The notes below the pieces were generated by a model. The model saw only the letters and a program-made list of their open reading frames with translations. It was not told the origin of the DNA and did not search any database. Below are positions 17,007 through 26,203 of a stretch of DNA of 64,000 bases, piece after piece. A program made the translations under genes and the position numbers. The stretch is from Mariaggregatimicrobium sp964498785 (GTDB taxonomy: Bacteria > Zhuqueibacterota > Zhuqueibacteria > Thermofontimicrobiales > Thiofontviventaceae). The stretch lies in contig CAZCJL010000026.1 in NCBI GenBank assembly GCA_964498785.1, positions 1 through 64,000 on the forward strand, in the 5' to 3' direction. How positions within the stretch are numbered: position 1 is the stretch's first letter; every line of letters begins with the position of its first letter.

Positions 17007-17978
17007 ATGAAAGGGAAGGTTGTTTTTGTAAGTGTTTTAATGTTGCTCTTTCTTGGCTGTCGGACACAATCCGATGTGAAAGTGATTAAGTTGGCGCATG
17101 TGCTGGATCCGTCGCATCCGGTACACCAGGGAATGGTGTATATGTCTGAACGGTTGACAGAGAAATCCGGGGGAAAAATGAGAATCGACATTTACCCAAG
17201 CGGTCAACTTGGCGGGGAGCGGGAATTAATCGAATTACTCCAAATCGGAAGCCTGGCGATCACCAAAGTTTCCACGAGTCCGATGGAATCCTTTGTCCCT
17301 GAAATGAAAATTTTTAGTATTCCCTATGTTTTTCGAAGCGAAGAGCATTTATGGAACGTCCTTAATAGTGATCTCGGAAAACAAATTTTGTTAGCTGGTC
17401 AAAAATTCTTTTTAAGAGGACTCTGCTATTACGATGCTGGCAGCAGAAGTTTTTACACAAAAGATGTGCCGATTCACTCTCCGGCTGATTTAAACGGTCT
17501 TAAAATTCGGGTGATGAAAAGTCAAACTGCTGTGAAAATGGTTCAGGCGCTTGGCGGATCAGCGACACCCATTGCATTCGGAGAGTTATATACCGCTTTG
17601 CAGCAAGGCGTTGTTGATGGCGCTGAAAATAACCCACCCAGCTTTTTTCTGTCCCGCCATTACGAGGTATGCAAGTACTATTGTCTGGACGAACACACGT
17701 CTGTTCCCGATATCCTGCTGATCAGTACAAGAGTATGGGAGAGTTTAAGCCCTCAAGAGCAGCAATGGTTGCAAGAAGCTGTGGACGAGTCTGTTGAGCA
17801 CCAGAAAAAACTCTGGAAGGAAGCATCGGATCATGCATTGGCAGAAGTTCAAAAAGCTGACGTCAAAATCATTCGTCCCGGAAAAGAACCATTTCGAGAA
17901 AAAGTAAAAGGAATGTATGAGGAATACAAAGACACGCCCATTTACGATCTAATTTATGAAATCCAAAAAATTCAGTAG
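17007..17978 (+). CDS. dctP: TRAP transporter substrate-binding protein (DctP family), lipoprotein
   Basis: A 323-residue solute receptor of a tripartite ATP-independent periplasmic transporter. Lipobox LFLGC (Cys18) anchors it in the periplasm. Hallmarks: IKLAHVLDPSHPVHQGMVYMSERL, KSGGKMRIDIYPSGQLGGERELIELLQIGSLAI, the SIPYVFRSEEHLWNVL block and LKIRVMKSQTAVKMVQALGGSATPIAFGELYTALQQGVVDGAENN, where Arg in IRVM normally binds the substrate carboxylate and GAENNP is typical of uronate receptors. It is likely to bind a uronate or another sugar acid, which fits KduI, KduD and the GH88 gene upstream. First gene of dctPQM with a strong AAGGAGAG ribosome site. Confidence 0.92.
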   Translation: MKGKVVFVSVLMLLFLGCRTQSDVKVIKLAHVLDPSHPVHQGMVYMSERLTEKSGGKMRIDIYPSGQLGGERELIELLQIGSLAITKVSTSPMESFVPEMKIFSIPYVFRSEEHLWNVLNSDLGKQILLAGQKFFLRGLCYYDAGSRSFYTKDVPIHSPADLNGLKIRVMKSQTAVKMVQALGGSATPIAFGELYTALQQGVVDGAENNPPSFFLSRHYEVCKYYCLDEHTSVPDILLISTRVWESLSPQEQQWLQEAVDESVEHQKKLWKEASDHALAEVQKADVKIIRPGKEPFREKVKGMYEEYKDTPIYDLIYEIQKIQ

Positions 17979-17992
17979 CATGAGGTATTATT

Positions 17993-18499
17993 ATGCAAAA
18001 GTTAACAAAATGGATTGACACGATTTTAAGTAATTTTCTGATTGTGTTGATGGCAATGATGGTGCTGGACGTCAGTTGGCAGGTATTTACCCGATTTGTA
18101 CTCCGCAACGCAAGTTCATATACCGAGGAACTTGCCAATTTTCTGCTCATCTGGATAGGGGTTTTGGGGGCAAGCTATGCCTTGCGCACAAAAGCACATT
18201 TAGGCATTGATGTTCTGACTTACAAGCTGCAGGGGATTCGCAAAAAAGTTGCAGAAATTTTCGTCTACAGTTTTGTAACTCTGTTTGCCTTTTTTATTAT
18301 GGTAATTGGTGGTTTTCGGCTGGTGCAATTGACATTCACGTTAAATCAGATTTCACCTGCGCTTGAAATTCAAATGGGATACGTCTATCTTGTTTTGCCA
18401 ATTTCAGGGATATTAATCATCTATTATTCGATTGGTTTTATTTTTAAAGCGCTGAAAGGTGAATTTGAAAATACCCACTCAGAGATGGAAGCTATTTAA
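17993..18499 (+). CDS. dctQ: TRAP transporter small membrane subunit (DctQ)
   Basis: A 168-residue protein with four predicted transmembrane helices (about residues 14-36, 50-66, 88-110, 128-150). The family signature WQVFTRFVLRNASSYTEELANFLLIWIGVLGASYALRTKAHLGID is clear. DctQ pairs with the large subunit DctM to form the membrane part of the carrier. It starts 14 bp after dctP and is followed by dctM after 42 bp. Confidence 0.92.
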   Translation: MQKLTKWIDTILSNFLIVLMAMMVLDVSWQVFTRFVLRNASSYTEELANFLLIWIGVLGASYALRTKAHLGIDVLTYKLQGIRKKVAEIFVYSFVTLFAFFIMVIGGFRLVQLTFTLNQISPALEIQMGYVYLVLPISGILIIYYSIGFIFKALKGEFENTHSEMEAI

Positions 18500-18541
18500 T
18501 TTTATCTTGAGAGAAACATTCAACAAGAAGGAGTTTACCTT

Positions 18542-19837
18542 ATGGAATTATCTGTACTCATACTTGTCCTCAGTTTCGTCATTTTGCTGGCATTAAGCGT
18601 TCCGATCGCGTTTAGCATTGGAATCGCGACCACACTGACCATGTTGTTTACAGTTACCGCCGGCCCGGCAATAACCACTGTGGCGCAACGGATGGCAACA
18701 GGCATCGATAGTTTTGCGTTGCTGGCAATTCCGTTTTTCATTTTATCGGGTCAGTTAATGGGGCGAGGCGGAATTGCACGGCGCCTGATTGATTTTGCGA
18801 AAGTAGTCGTGGGCATGTTCCCTGGCGGGCTGGCCTATGTGAACGTGCTTGCATGCATGTTTTTTGGAGCTATATCAGGGTCTTCAGTCGCAGCAACTTC
18901 CGCAATCGGCGGTTTTATGATTCCCATTATGAACAAAGAGGGGTATGATAAAAATTTTAACGCCGCAGTCACTGTCACCGCTTCCACGACAGGGTTGCTC
19001 ATTCCTCCGAGTAATGTGCTGATCGTTTATTCCCTGGCAAGCGGTGGAGTTTCCATTGCCGCACTGTTCATTGCGGGTTACCTGCCTGGTATTTTAATGG
19101 GATTGGGTTTAATGATGGTGTGCGCAGTCATGGCAATCATTCGCAACTATCCGGTAGGCGATAGACAGTCCCTGTTTGAAGGACTGAAGAGATTGCTCGA
19201 TGCCGTTCCCAGCCTCCTGCTTATCGTGATCGTGATTGGGGGTATTATCGCCGGAATTTTTACAGCCACAGAAGCCAGCGCCGTGGCGGTGCTCTATTCG
19301 CTGCTGTTATCGGCGGTCATTTATCGCGAAGTAAAATGGAAAGAATTGCCACAAATTTTGCTTAAAACTGTGGAAACTACGGCAATTGTCATGTTGCTGA
19401 TCGGCACTTCTTCGGCCATGTCGTGGATTCTATCTTATGAAAATATTCCACAATCTATTAGCGCAACTTTAGTCGCATTAACCGATAGTAAAATTATCAT
19501 ATTTCTGATCATTAATGTTATTTTGTTAGCTGTCGGAACCTTTATGGACATGACCCCGGCTGTGCTTATTTTTACCCCGATTTTTCTGCCTGTGGTGATG
19601 GAATTGGGAATGCACCCGCTGCATTTTGGGATAATGATGATTATGAACCTTTGTATCGGCTTATGTACTCCGCCGGTGGGTTCCGTGCTGTTTGTGGGCT
19701 GTAGTATCGCGAAAACATCCATTACACACATCACAAAATCGTTGCTGCCATTTTTCATTGTGATGATCATATCGCTATTACTGGTAACCTATATTCCATG
19801 GATTAGTATGATATTGCCAAAATTATTCGGTTATTAA
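18542..19837 (+). CDS. dctM: TRAP transporter large permease subunit (DctM)
   Basis: A 431-residue membrane protein of the DctM type, the Na+-coupled translocation subunit. Hallmarks: ALSVPIAFSIGIATTLTML, FFILSGQLMGRGGIARRLIDFAKVVVGMFPGGLAYVNVLACMFFGAISGSSVAATSAIGGFMIP, TASTTGLLIPPSNVLIVYS and LAVGTFMDMTPAVLIFTPIFLPV, with CTPPVGSVLFVGCSIA near the end. These cover the two hairpin regions of the elevator domain. AAGGAGTTTACCTTATG sets the start. It completes the dctPQM operon; a weak hairpin with T-rich sequence follows at about 19853-19885. Confidence 0.94.
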   Translation: MELSVLILVLSFVILLALSVPIAFSIGIATTLTMLFTVTAGPAITTVAQRMATGIDSFALLAIPFFILSGQLMGRGGIARRLIDFAKVVVGMFPGGLAYVNVLACMFFGAISGSSVAATSAIGGFMIPIMNKEGYDKNFNAAVTVTASTTGLLIPPSNVLIVYSLASGGVSIAALFIAGYLPGILMGLGLMMVCAVMAIIRNYPVGDRQSLFEGLKRLLDAVPSLLLIVIVIGGIIAGIFTATEASAVAVLYSLLLSAVIYREVKWKELPQILLKTVETTAIVMLLIGTSSAMSWILSYENIPQSISATLVALTDSKIIIFLIINVILLAVGTFMDMTPAVLIFTPIFLPVVMELGMHPLHFGIMMIMNLCIGLCTPPVGSVLFVGCSIAKTSITHITKSLLPFFIVMIISLLLVTYIPWISMILPKLFGY

Positions 19838-19985
19838 AATCGTTGAATTTAGGGGACCGTAAAAATGGTTCCCATTTATTTTAATCGAAAAATCCTTGTT
19901 TTTAAAATATCATGTATATATTAATTCAAATTACATGAATATATCATTTTCATATCTGAAATAATTTAGATAATGGTCGTTAGTT

Positions 19986-21254
19986 ATGCAAAACATGAAA
20001 AAACCTTTAAATTCAGTTCTGGTGAAACCCGCAGGCCCTGATTGTAACATGGCTTGCACCTATTGCTTTTATCTTGAAAAAGAAAAGTTGTTCACAGAAA
20101 CGAAAGTTCATCGTATGACCGATGATCTCCTGCACGAAATGGTGCGCCAGGTAATGAAGCAGGCTGGGGCCGAAGTCTCATTCGGCTGGCAGGGTGGCGA
20201 ACCAACATTGATGGGGCTATCGTTTTTTGAAAAGGCTGTGGAATATCAACAAAAATATGGACGGGGTCAGTCGGTGGGAAATGGATTGCAAACGAATGGT
20301 GTTTTGATTGATGATAAATGGAGCGAATTTCTTTGCAAATATAATTTTCTGGTTGGATTGTCACTTGACGGACCGGAGCATATACATGATCGTTACCGCA
20401 AAATGCAGGGCGGAGGTGGTTCATGGCAAAAAGTCCACGATAGCGCTAAACGAATGCTGGATCACGACGTGGCAGTAAATGCGTTGAGTGTTGTGAATAA
20501 CTACTCGGTTAAATTCCCGGAGGAAATCTATCATTTTCATAAAGAACTTGGTTTGAATTACATGCAGTTCATTCCGTGTCTGGAAACGGATTTGGATGAT
20601 CCGACAAAACCTACTTATTTTTCTGCTCCCGCAGAAGATTACGGCCATTTCCTGTGCAAGGTATTCGATTTATGGATGGATGATTTCGATGGAAATATCG
20701 CCACAACTTCGGTTCGTTATTTCGACTCCGTGTTCTATAGCTACGTGGGAATGCATCCGCCAGCCTGTACCCTGCTACCAACCTGTGGCGTTTACGTTAT
20801 TATTGAACATAACGGAGATGTTTATTCCTGTGACTTTTTCGTTGATCCGGAATGGAAGCTGGGAAATATTATGAGCGCAAAAATTTCCGAAATGTTAAAT
20901 TCCGGGAAGCAGACAGAATTTGGCAATATAAAAGCGCGGCTGCCAATGGAATGTGAAAAATGTCACTGGCTTCGGTTTTGTTATGGCGACTGCCCCAAGG
21001 ATCGATTGGGAGACCCAACAAAAGCGAATTTAAATTACTTCTGCCAATCCTATAAAATATTTTACGAATATGCAGATGAACGATTACGAAACCTTGCCGA
21101 GAAATGGAAACAGGACCAACAAAGTGCTGCTAATCAGTACAGAGTAAGACAGGCAGTAGCGTCGGGACAATTAGAAGTGGGACGAAATGATCCCTGCCCT
21201 TGCGGCAGTGGGTTGAAATTCAAAAAATGTTGCGGACGGGATTTTGCGGGGTGA
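19986..21254 (+). CDS. Anaerobic sulfatase-maturing enzyme (radical SAM, SPASM)
   Basis: A 422-residue radical SAM enzyme that oxidises the active-site Cys or Ser of sulfatases to formylglycine without oxygen. The SAM cluster motif CNMACTYC (Cys20, Cys24, Cys27) opens the barrel, FGWQGGEPTLMG is the GGE region, and VGLSLDGP follows. The SPASM-type Cys ligands for two auxiliary clusters lie in the C-terminal third: CTLLPTCGVY, GDVYSCDFFV and MECEKCHWLRFCYGDCPKDR. The tail RNDPCPCGSGLKFKKCCG is a SEC-C zinc motif, a common addition in this family. The expected client is the Cys-type sulfatase at 35750-37171. ATG 19986 has no strong ribosome site; ATG 19998 is an alternative. Confidence 0.92.
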   Translation: MQNMKKPLNSVLVKPAGPDCNMACTYCFYLEKEKLFTETKVHRMTDDLLHEMVRQVMKQAGAEVSFGWQGGEPTLMGLSFFEKAVEYQQKYGRGQSVGNGLQTNGVLIDDKWSEFLCKYNFLVGLSLDGPEHIHDRYRKMQGGGGSWQKVHDSAKRMLDHDVAVNALSVVNNYSVKFPEEIYHFHKELGLNYMQFIPCLETDLDDPTKPTYFSAPAEDYGHFLCKVFDLWMDDFDGNIATTSVRYFDSVFYSYVGMHPPACTLLPTCGVYVIIEHNGDVYSCDFFVDPEWKLGNIMSAKISEMLNSGKQTEFGNIKARLPMECEKCHWLRFCYGDCPKDRLGDPTKANLNYFCQSYKIFYEYADERLRNLAEKWKQDQQSAANQYRVRQAVASGQLEVGRNDPCPCGSGLKFKKCCGRDFAG

Positions 21255-21639
21255 GGTAAATTAATGAGTCAAAGATAATTTGTAACTATTCAGGTGTCGG
21301 GGCTGTATCAAAAGTCTAAAATTATTATTTTGCAAATTCATGAGGAATAGCGATCCCATCGCTGCTTTACATCGGAGTTACAAACAGCTTTATTAGACAT
21401 GTGTATGAACATAACAAGAATTTGATCGAAGGATTTACAAAAAAATACACAAAATGTTATTTTTTTATTTCGAATTAAGCGCTATTTCCTGTGTTTCGCG
21501 GGCAATAAATCTATTTTTTCATTATTACAATTATTTTAGAAATGTAGGTTTAAATTAAAGCATGTATAAACAATTTTTTCGTAACATCAGCTTCTGTTCC
21601 TGCCTTGTTACAAATAACCTAAAAATAGTAAAAAAAGTC

Positions 21640-21696
21640 TTGACAATACTATAATATTTTTGTATTTTGCTTAAAGGTTTTCGCAAACGATTAAGC
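21640..21696 (+). promoter_or_regulatory. Putative promoter and LacI-type operator upstream of the regulator gene
   Basis: TTGACA (21640-21645), 17 bp, TATTTT (21663-21668), then GCAAACGATTAAGC (21683-21696) with the AAACGATT octamer also present before xylB. It is 410 bp upstream of the LacI-type gene. The 851-bp region 21255-22105 otherwise holds no convincing gene; its second half carries a family 2 repeat. Confidence 0.35.
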
Positions 21697-21825
21697 TGAT
21701 CTAAAGGCGTTGTTTATAAAAGAATAACTTCATTTAATTAAACATGTTACAAAAGTTGATATGCTTCATGCGCTTTATTCTTTGATTCTTCACCTGAATA
21801 TCAAAAAAATCAATATTATATATAA

Positions 21826-22005
21826 CCTGAAAAATTCATAGCCACAGAGGCTCGGAGTACATAGCGTTCTTATTTTCAAAACGTTACGCAAACAATAGCA
21901 ACTCGAATTTTTCTTAACTCAGTTTGAAAAGTGATATGCATACACGTTGCTGTTTCTCTGTGACCTTTGTACCTCTGTGGTACGTTGTGTGAATAATGCA
22001 GGATA
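21826..22005. repeat. MITE-like element, family 2, short copy
   Basis: A 180-bp copy from CCTGAAAAATTCATAGCCAC to GTGTGAATAATGCAGGA, about 90% identical to the core at 14990-15273, with the same internal AAAACGTTACGCAAACAATA. It ends 100 bp before the regulator gene. Confidence 0.75.
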
Positions 22006-22105
22006 AGAATTTTAGACAACTATAATTATCTAACAATGAATTATGTTACCAGACTTAATTATAGTTATATCTGTTCGGATTTTATGTTTTAGCAAAAGGA
22101 ATGAT

Positions 22106-23167
22106 ATGGACGTAGATGAAACTGTATCCTATGAATCTCCAAAGAAGCCAGTGACATTAAAAACCCTGGCAAAAATATTAAATTTAACCCCGGCGACTAT
22201 TTCTAAAGCGTTGAGAGATAGCTCGGATATATCTCCGAAAACAATATCGCTTGTCAAAGAAAAAGCAGAAGAGTTGGGTTATCAACCCAATATAATGGCG
22301 CGCAGTTTGATTAATCAAAAAAGTCAACTGCTGGGAGTTGTTATGCCGGATTTACGAATATCTTTTTTTTCAGAACTAACCCGCGGAATCTATGAACAAG
22401 CCCGACTATCCGGTTATGAAGCAATTATTTTAATTCATGATGAAAATTGGGAAACAGAAAAACGAAACCTTGAATTCCTCTCTGCTCTTGGCGTTGACGG
22501 TATTCTGATCGATGCAGTCCCCGGGCCTAACAACAATAACTTACTGCAACGCATCAATGACCGGGGAATTCCTATCGTATGCTATGACCGGATCGTGGAT
22601 GGAATGAATTTCGACGCGATTACGATAGATGATGAAGAAGCAGCTTTCAATCTGGTGAAAGAAATATACAATGAAGGATGCCGAGATATTGTATTTCTCG
22701 GCCCAACAAGAGATTTATTTGTAGCCAAAGGCAGATTTTGCGGATATCGTAAAGCTCTCGATAATTTTGGCCTGGAATATCGTGCCGAATATGTCGTTGA
22801 GTGCAGAATTGATAAAACTGATTCCTATAAAAGAATGGGCGCATTTTTAGCAAGCGGTTACAAAGTTGATGCTGTAATTAGCATCGGTGGTCTGGTTGCC
22901 TATGGAGCCGGAGTGGCAATTATGGAAAAAGGATTGAGCATTCCTGATGATATTTGTCTTGCGGAATTTGGTAATAATACAATCGTACATACATTAGGAG
23001 TTCCTTTTATAACAGTAAATCAATTTCCATATCAAATGGGACAGCAAGCAGTTCAAATGATCGCTGATTTGATTGATAATAAAGGAAAAAAACGGCCAAA
23101 AGTTCATAATTATATCAAAACAGAACTTGTTGTGCATCATCGGGATAAAAGCAAGATTCATTTATAA
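22106..23167 (+). CDS. LacI-family transcriptional regulator
   Basis: A 353-residue DNA-binding regulator. The helix-turn-helix near residues 14-40 reads VTLKTLAKILNLTPATISKA, followed by the hinge ISPKTISLVKEKAEELGYQPNIMARSL. The effector-binding domain is the usual periplasmic-binding-protein fold (LLGVVMPDLRISFFSELTRGIYEQA to PFITVNQFPYQMGQQAVQMI). ATG 22106 gives a standard LacI N-terminal layout and follows AAAGGA at a good distance; upstream starts would add a hydrophobic stretch foreign to the family. It precedes an L-rhamnose isomerase gene by 116 bp, so it probably responds to rhamnose or a related sugar of this locus; the effector itself is inferred. Confidence 0.92.
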   Translation: MDVDETVSYESPKKPVTLKTLAKILNLTPATISKALRDSSDISPKTISLVKEKAEELGYQPNIMARSLINQKSQLLGVVMPDLRISFFSELTRGIYEQARLSGYEAIILIHDENWETEKRNLEFLSALGVDGILIDAVPGPNNNNLLQRINDRGIPIVCYDRIVDGMNFDAITIDDEEAAFNLVKEIYNEGCRDIVFLGPTRDLFVAKGRFCGYRKALDNFGLEYRAEYVVECRIDKTDSYKRMGAFLASGYKVDAVISIGGLVAYGAGVAIMEKGLSIPDDICLAEFGNNTIVHTLGVPFITVNQFPYQMGQQAVQMIADLIDNKGKKRPKVHNYIKTELVVHHRDKSKIHL

Positions 23168-23283
23168 CAGGAAACATCGCGAAAGTTCGGACTTGACTAA
23201 ATTGATAATAAATGGATTAAATTTAAGATCATTGTTGTTGGCATTAAGAAAAAAGGTTATTGTTACGGAAGAGGTAAAACAGG

Positions 23284-24507
23284 ATGAATGAAAAACAAAT
23301 TGCTTCGGGGCTGGAGCTTCTACATGGTGAGTTTGGAAAGGATAAAATCAAAAGTTGTATCGCGGCCGTTCAAAAATTTAAGGTTGAAATTCCCGGTTGG
23401 ATTTTTGGTGATTTTGGCGGTGGGCGATTTGCTGAGTATATGCCTCCGGGGTATGCCCGTAATATTTTCGAAAAATTAGATGATGCTTCCGTTGTTAACA
23501 ACTTGACCGGAGCAACAGAATGTGTTGCCGTGCATGTTCTTTGGGATTTTTCTGATGATGGAATTAACGGATCTTATAAAATCGCGCAGCAGGTTAGTGA
23601 AACAATTCAGGAACGAGGCCTGAAAATAGGTTCGATTAGTCCGACATATTTTTTAAAAGGATCGTATCGGGGGAGTTTGGCTGCAGATGAAATCGAAACA
23701 CGAAAGCGCTATATCGAACAAACAATTTTTGCCGGGAAAATTGCAAGGGATTTTGGTGTTGGACTGGTAACATTGTGGCTGCCCGATGGTTCTCAATACC
23801 CGGGTCAGATGGATATGAGACGGGCGATGCATCATCTGCGGGGAGCGCTTGAGGAGATTTATTCACAATTGGATGATAATGTGCGGCTACTCATTGAATA
23901 CAAGCTCTTCGAGCCTGGCACCTACAGTACGGTGTTATCTGACTGGGGAAGCGCCTATATGATGGCGAAAAGTCTGGGAGGCCGCGCAGGCGTTCTTGTG
24001 GATCTGGGGCATCATCCGCATGCCACAAATATCGAGCAAATTGTCGCCCGGCTCATTGAAGATGGAATGCGATGCGGGTTTCATTTCAATACCCGATATG
24101 CCGCGGATGACGATCATGCAGTGGAACCCAATACCCAGATCGCACGAATTTTCCATGAATTGGTTCAGGGCGATGTTGTGAGCAACGAGGATCCGTGCAA
24201 AAATTGGGATTATATGATCGACCAGTGTAGTAGCCGGGAGAACAGAATTCATGCGATTTTGCACTCGGTGGATACTCTGCAACAGGCACTGGTCCGGGCG
24301 CTTCTTGTGGATAATGATCGATTGATGCAATATCAACAGGCTGATGAAATTATTCTGGCAAACCGTGTGTTTAATGATGCGCTGGTGAACGCTGACGTCC
24401 GGCCAATTGTTGCTGCTGCACGCCTTGAAAAGAATTTGCCGCTGAATCCGTTGACAGCTTATGTTGAAAGTGGTTATCAGGAAAAGATAGTTCAGAAACG
24501 CAAATAG
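23284..24507 (+). CDS. rhaI: L-rhamnose isomerase, RhaI-type TIM barrel
   Basis: A 407-residue sugar isomerase resembling the Pseudomonas-type L-rhamnose isomerase rather than E. coli RhaA. It would convert L-rhamnose to L-rhamnulose using two metals. Likely metal and catalytic residues: Glu in RLLIEYKLFEPGTY, Asp and His in GVLVDLGHHPHATNIEQIV, His in CGFHFNTRYAADDDHAVEPN with the following Asp residues, and the upstream LVTLWLPDGSQYPGQ substrate-binding segment. AGAGGTAAAACAGGATG gives the start. It is framed by the LacI gene and an NCS1-like permease. Rhamnulokinase and rhamnulose-phosphate aldolase are not present, so the later steps must be encoded elsewhere or use another route. Confidence 0.85.
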   Translation: MNEKQIASGLELLHGEFGKDKIKSCIAAVQKFKVEIPGWIFGDFGGGRFAEYMPPGYARNIFEKLDDASVVNNLTGATECVAVHVLWDFSDDGINGSYKIAQQVSETIQERGLKIGSISPTYFLKGSYRGSLAADEIETRKRYIEQTIFAGKIARDFGVGLVTLWLPDGSQYPGQMDMRRAMHHLRGALEEIYSQLDDNVRLLIEYKLFEPGTYSTVLSDWGSAYMMAKSLGGRAGVLVDLGHHPHATNIEQIVARLIEDGMRCGFHFNTRYAADDDHAVEPNTQIARIFHELVQGDVVSNEDPCKNWDYMIDQCSSRENRIHAILHSVDTLQQALVRALLVDNDRLMQYQQADEIILANRVFNDALVNADVRPIVAAARLEKNLPLNPLTAYVESGYQEKIVQKRK

Positions 24508-24509
24508 TC

Positions 24510-24793
24510 CATAGCGCAGCAAGCTGCAATTAAAAATGTAAAATTAAAAATGAGAAGAATCTCTGGCCTGAAAAATTTATAAGCACAGAGGCGCAGAGTA
24601 CGCAACGTGATTAAATTCAAAACGTTACGCAAATAATAACAACTCGATTTTTTCTTAACTCAGTTTAAAAAGTAATCTGCACACACATTGCTGTTTCTCT
24701 GTGACATCTGTGCTTCTGTGGCACGTTTTGTGAATAATGCAGGCTATAAGATTTTTTTGCCAAAAAAACAAAAATTAAACCTGTAATACTATA
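24510..24793. repeat. MITE-like element, family 2, long copy
   Basis: A 284-bp copy nearly identical to 14990-15273, including the CATAGCGCAGCAAGCTGCAA left arm and the CTGTAATACTATA right end. It begins 3 bp after the rhamnose isomerase stop and ends 37 bp before the permease start, filling the whole 322-bp gap. Confidence 0.8.
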
Positions 24794-24829
24794 GGTATGC
24801 TGCTGAATCTCTAAAAAAAGATTTCCATA

Positions 24830-26203
24830 ATGCACAATACAAAATCATCACTTACCGGTCGTCTCGATAAACTTTATGAATTTGATCGTGAACCGGTTTC
24901 TTCTTCTAAATTACAAGGACCTGGAAAGTTCATCGGACTTTTTGCTGGTGAACATGTTGCAGCTACTGAATTTGTGATTGGTGCAATGTTCGTCATTCAT
25001 GGGGTGAGCGCCCGGGATTTGTTCTGGGGATTGATTATCGGAAATTTGCTTGCTGTTCTTTCATGGGCATTCATTGTTGCTCCCATTGCCGTCAGAACAC
25101 GGCTGACATTGTACTGGTACTTGCGAAAAATTTGTGGTCCCGGACTCACGTACATTTACAACGTGGCAAATGCATTATTATACTGCGTATTAGCCGGCGC
25201 AATGATTGCGGTGTCTTCCACCGCAGTGGGACTGGCATTCAAAATAAGAACGCCGGAGTTGACAGATGTTCTACCGAATAGCTTTGGCTGGGTTTTAATT
25301 ACGCTGCTTGTCGGCGGAGTGGTAACCCTGTTCGCGATCCTCGGTTTTGAAAAGGTCTCCAAATTTTCCAGCGTCTGTTCGCCGTGGTTATTTGCGATTT
25401 TTATCGCCGGCGCACTGGCGCTACTACCAAGTATGGGTGAAATACACAGCCTGAGCGATTTTTGGCACGTGGCAAAAACGAAAATCTGGACTGGTGTGCC
25501 TGACCCGAGAGTGGAAAAATACGGATTCTGGCATATCACATTCTTTGCCTGGTTCGCAAATCTGGCAATGCACGTTGGATTATCTGATATGGCTATCTTG
25601 CGGTATGCCAAGAATTGGAAATATGGTTTTCTGTCTGCATTTGGGATGTATCCCGGACATATGATCGCCTGGATTTGCTCCGGTGTTATGGTCGCGGCGG
25701 TGGCACGCGAAATAAATCCCGGTATGATGGCATACACTGCTGCCGGATTTGCCGGCGCTGTGGCGGTAGTTATCGCTGGCTGGACAACATCAAACCCCAC
25801 AATGTATCGCGCCGGACTTGCGCTGCAAGTGGCGACTCCGAACTGGACACGCTGGAAAGTAACGCTCATTGCCGGAGCTATCACGTCTGTTGTCGCATGT
25901 TTTCCGGTGGTGTTTATGCGACTTTTAGATTTTGTCGCGCTTTACGGTTTGATCCTGATGCCAATCGGCGCCGTGGTGTTTGCCGAGCACTGGATCATTC
26001 CCAAGCTTGGATTGCCGCAGTACCGTGCGGAAACTGAGAAACTTTTTATCAACTGGGCAGCGTTGCTGAGTTGGGTTATCACGCTTGTTATTGTGTTTGT
26101 GCTACCGGTTCATATATTTTTTAAATGGCTGCCGGGGTACTTTATCGCCCAGTTCTTATATATCGGGTTGACGTATTTTTCTGTGAAATATCTGTTAAAC
26201 TGA
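24830..26203 (+). CDS. NCS1-like permease (purine/cytosine permease superfamily), substrate unknown
   Basis: A 457-residue membrane protein with about 12 hydrophobic segments. The N-terminal part (FIGLFAGEHVAATEFVIGAM...GLIIGNLLAVLSWAFIVAPIAVRTRLTLYWYLRKICGP) has the arrangement of NCS1 nucleobase-cation symporters, and WTTSNPTMYRAGLALQVATP resembles the later substrate-site region. Unlike typical CodB proteins it has no recognisable nucleobase pathway neighbours; it stands directly after L-rhamnose isomerase. A role in uptake of rhamnose or another sugar of this locus is therefore possible, but it is inference from position only. The start is ATG 24830; no strong ribosome site is seen, and the promoter may come from the repeat just upstream. 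Confidence 0.7.
   Translation: MHNTKSSLTGRLDKLYEFDREPVSSSKLQGPGKFIGLFAGEHVAATEFVIGAMFVIHGVSARDLFWGLIIGNLLAVLSWAFIVAPIAVRTRLTLYWYLRKICGPGLTYIYNVANALLYCVLAGAMIAVSSTAVGLAFKIRTPELTDVLPNSFGWVLITLLVGGVVTLFAILGFEKVSKFSSVCSPWLFAIFIAGALALLPSMGEIHSLSDFWHVAKTKIWTGVPDPRVEKYGFWHITFFAWFANLAMHVGLSDMAILRYAKNWKYGFLSAFGMYPGHMIAWICSGVMVAAVAREINPGMMAYTAAGFAGAVAVVIAGWTTSNPTMYRAGLALQVATPNWTRWKVTLIAGAITSVVACFPVVFMRLLDFVALYGLILMPIGAVVFAEHWIIPKLGLPQYRAETEKLFINWAALLSWVITLVIVFVLPVHIFFKWLPGYFIAQFLYIGLTYFSVKYLLN

Noticed and set aside
19850..19890. Terminator after dctM
   Set aside because: GGGGACCGT/ATGGTTCCC pairs poorly and the T run is interrupted; mentioned under dctM but not listed as a separate feature.
21290..21420. 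Possible insertion-sequence end (GGGCTGTATCAAAAGTC) upstream of the LacI gene
   Set aside because: No matching inverted end and no transposase fragment could be found nearby.
23935..24522. Long minus-strand frame (195 codons) inside the rhamnose isomerase gene
   Set aside because: Antisense shadow of a well-recognised gene; no family features.
25156..25884. Long minus-strand frame (242 codons) inside the permease gene
   Set aside because: Antisense of a membrane protein gene; Ala/Pro/Thr-rich composition expected from the complementary strand.
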